From Methanosarcinaceae archaeon (lineage in GTDB: Archaea; Halobacteriota; Methanosarcinia; Methanosarcinales; Methanosarcinaceae): a DNA stretch of 8,135 bases. Under the pieces are notes generated by a model that was not told the origin of the DNA, made no database searches, and saw only the letters and a list, made by a program, of their open reading frames with translations. The stretch covers positions 1 through 8,135 of the forward strand of contig JAFGOO010000119.1 in assembly GCA_016926455.1 (NCBI GenBank), given 5' to 3'. Made by a program: the position numbers and the translations under genes. Positions 7,149 through 8,135 of this stretch are shown here, in pieces. Numbering within the stretch: the first letter of the stretch is position 1; every line of letters starts with the position of its first letter.

Positions 7149-7236
7149 CTACCTCAAGCACTCAACTACCAGCTGAATCCTTAACTTTCTTCTAAGCCAT
7201 TCCTCAACAAAATAGTGAACTACTCCACGCTTACTC
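7149..7236 (-). pseudogene. Repeat copy C, start-less remnant of a small ORF
   Basis: Read on the minus strand from 7236, the frame gives SKRGVVHYFVEEWLRRKL and continues to a TAG at 7149-7151, about 28 codons. Its first part matches copy A (MSKLGVIHYFV, then EW after a small indel) and the coding start of copy B (LKRGVV). The ATG of copy A is AAG here, so it cannot initiate. The Trp/Arg-rich peptide may be the N-terminus of a transposase-like protein; I do not recognise the family. Homology to the array begins immediately to the right (7238). Confidence 0.5.
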
Positions 7237-7237
7237 T

Positions 7238-7366
7238 TAATGAATACTAAAGAATACTAATGAATGTCAAATTAGTAGATAATAGTGTTATGAGAGTAAT
7301 TAAAAGAATACCAATAAATATTAATGAATACTAATGAATACTAATGAATGTCAAATTAGTAGATAA
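7238..7366. repeat. GAATACTAAT decamer array with duplicated dyad, upstream of the Fic gene
   Basis: Two 45-bp copies (7238-7282 and 7322-7366, one mismatch, 84 bp apart) each contain decamers GAATACTAA(A/T), GAATACTAAT and GAATGTCAAA followed by TTAGTAGATAA. The right set is extended by two degenerate decamers, GAATACCAAT (7306-7315) and AAATATTAAT (7316-7325), making five units in exact 10-bp register. Each copy also holds the inverted repeat TACTAAT-N9-ATTAGTA (7255-7261/7271-7277 and 7339-7345/7355-7361). A TATA-like ATAAATATTA (7314-7323) lies inside the array, 58-67 bases before the Fic ATG, so bound protein would block transcription. A 10-bp period puts all sites on one helix face. The best reading is an operator, probably for autoregulation; an iteron-like origin or recombination site is possible. 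Confidence 0.6.
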
Positions 7367-7380
7367 GTGCGTGTGTAACT

Positions 7381-8135
7381 ATGAGAATTCCAGAAAAACC
7401 ACCCTCCAAGAACGAAACTAGTAAATTATTAAGAAGAAGCAATCTCAATTTTATCGAAGATTATAAGTCATATTTAGATATTGTAAATTCAAAATATTTA
7501 CATTGGGATGAGATCCCAATGAGATTTAAGAATGCTAATATCGATCTTAAACTGTTATGGGGTTATGCCAAGTTTGCTAGAGCATTTAATAATAGACCCA
7601 TTAATCTGGAGGGCTTAACGTTAAATTATGTTCAAACTCCAAAAATTGAAAAAGCACTTCACGACCTAGATATGCGAGTTGGAGGTAAATTTGAGTTTGA
7701 ATCGCAGATGCCATCGGTCGACATGAAAAAAAAATATTTAGTCAATTCACTGATGGAGGAAGCAATAGCTTCTAGTCAATTGGAAGGTGCAGTTACAACA
7801 AGGATAGTCGCGAAACAAATGTTGAGAGAAAATAGGAAACCAAAGACGATCTCTGAACAAATGATATTGAACAACTATGTTACGATGATGTATATTAAGG
7901 ATACTACGGAACCAAACCAACAATTAACATTAGAATTAATTAAGGAAATACATAAAAAAATAACAAAATACACTCTTGAAAAAAAAGAGTACGAAGGAGC
8001 TTTTAGAACGGATAATGAAGTTAAAGTGTTTTCAAGAGATGATGGTCAGCTTCTTTATGAACCACCTGACCACAGTCGCATTGATATGCTCTTAAATCAG
8101 GTTTGTGTTTTAGCAAATACCGAGAATGGTGAATA
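7381..8135 (+). CDS. Fic-family protein, N-terminal part (COG3177 type, class II), truncated by window end
   Basis: The frame from ATG 7381 stays open for 251 codons to the window edge, beginning MRIPEKPPSKNETSKLLRR. Fic proteins transfer AMP, or less often other phosphate-containing groups, onto target hydroxyls. Visible family hallmarks are the inhibitory-helix motif [S/T]xxxE[G/N] in SSQLEGA (S131, E135, G136), the following helices ending near MMYIKD, and the YEGAFRTDNEVKVF segment (about 200-214), which precedes the active site in this family. The inhibitory motif before the core makes it class II. The catalytic HPFxxGNGR would lie beyond the window, so activity cannot be judged; many relatives also carry a C-terminal winged helix. 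ATG 7381 is the first in-frame start after a stop at 7360-7362. There is no Shine-Dalgarno, so the message may have a short leader or be poorly translated. The gene is A+T-rich and preceded by the decamer array. Confidence 0.88.
   Translation, partial: MRIPEKPPSKNETSKLLRRSNLNFIEDYKSYLDIVNSKYLHWDEIPMRFKNANIDLKLLWGYAKFARAFNNRPINLEGLTLNYVQTPKIEKALHDLDMRVGGKFEFESQMPSVDMKKKYLVNSLMEEAIASSQLEGAVTTRIVAKQMLRENRKPKTISEQMILNNYVTMMYIKDTTEPNQQLTLELIKEIHKKITKYTLEKKEYEGAFRTDNEVKVFSRDDGQLLYEPPDHSRIDMLLNQVCVLANTENGE

Noticed and set aside
7238..7366. CRISPR array
   Set aside because: Only two long copies, the units are contiguous 10-mers without unique spacers of constant length, and no cas genes are present.

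Overview
The window looks archaeal, most likely from a methanogen of the Methanosarcinales. The evidence is indirect: a P2-type cation ATPase gene with a TATA/BRE-like element at archaeal spacing, an LVIVD-repeat plus PKD surface-protein fragment of a kind abundant in these methanogens, a T-rich stretch of the type archaea use as a terminator, and what may be the right end of an IS200/IS605 (IS1341-type) element. No rRNA, tRNA or CRISPR array was seen, so the assignment is an inference.

Layout. Positions 1-430 are non-coding and patchy: a 10-bp inverted repeat (1-10/59-68), a possible IS200/IS605 right-end hairpin (about 85-134), a minus-strand remnant of a small repeated sequence (copy A, about 205-283) and the promoter of the first gene. 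Positions 431-3094 (+) encode an 887-residue P-type ATPase with intact catalytic motifs but altered ion-site residues. Six bases later comes a tiny membrane-anchored ORF (3101-3229) whose frame continues past an in-frame UAG to a UGA at 3308-3310; UAG can encode pyrrolysine in Methanosarcinales. At about 3330-3380 lies copy B of the repeat, inverted relative to A and fused to a truncated LVIVD/PKD fragment (to 3750), which ends at a T-rich terminator-like tract.

On the minus strand, 6845-3885 encodes a 986-residue calcineurin-like metallophosphoesterase with an unrecognised N-terminal domain and two C-terminal beta-trefoil-like modules: a fascin-like one and an AbfB (CBM42-like) one. It has a strong Shine-Dalgarno sequence. 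Its upstream region (6846-7380) is non-coding and ends in repeat copy C (7149-7236, minus), then an array of GAATACTAAT decamers with a perfect 45-bp-scale duplication (one mismatch). This array lies directly in front of a Fic-family (COG3177-type) gene that starts at 7381 and runs off the window end before its catalytic motif.

How the parts relate. The ATPase appears to be a chromosomal housekeeping-type gene with somewhat richer G+C codons. The metallophosphoesterase and Fic genes are visibly more A+T-rich and are separated from it by repeat remnants and gene fragments, so the right-hand two thirds looks like accessory DNA assembled by insertion and deletion. No operon links the three large genes. 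The most interesting items are the metallophosphoesterase-lectin fusion, the decamer/dyad array in front of Fic, the repeat family A/B/C, and the UAG-interrupted ORF.
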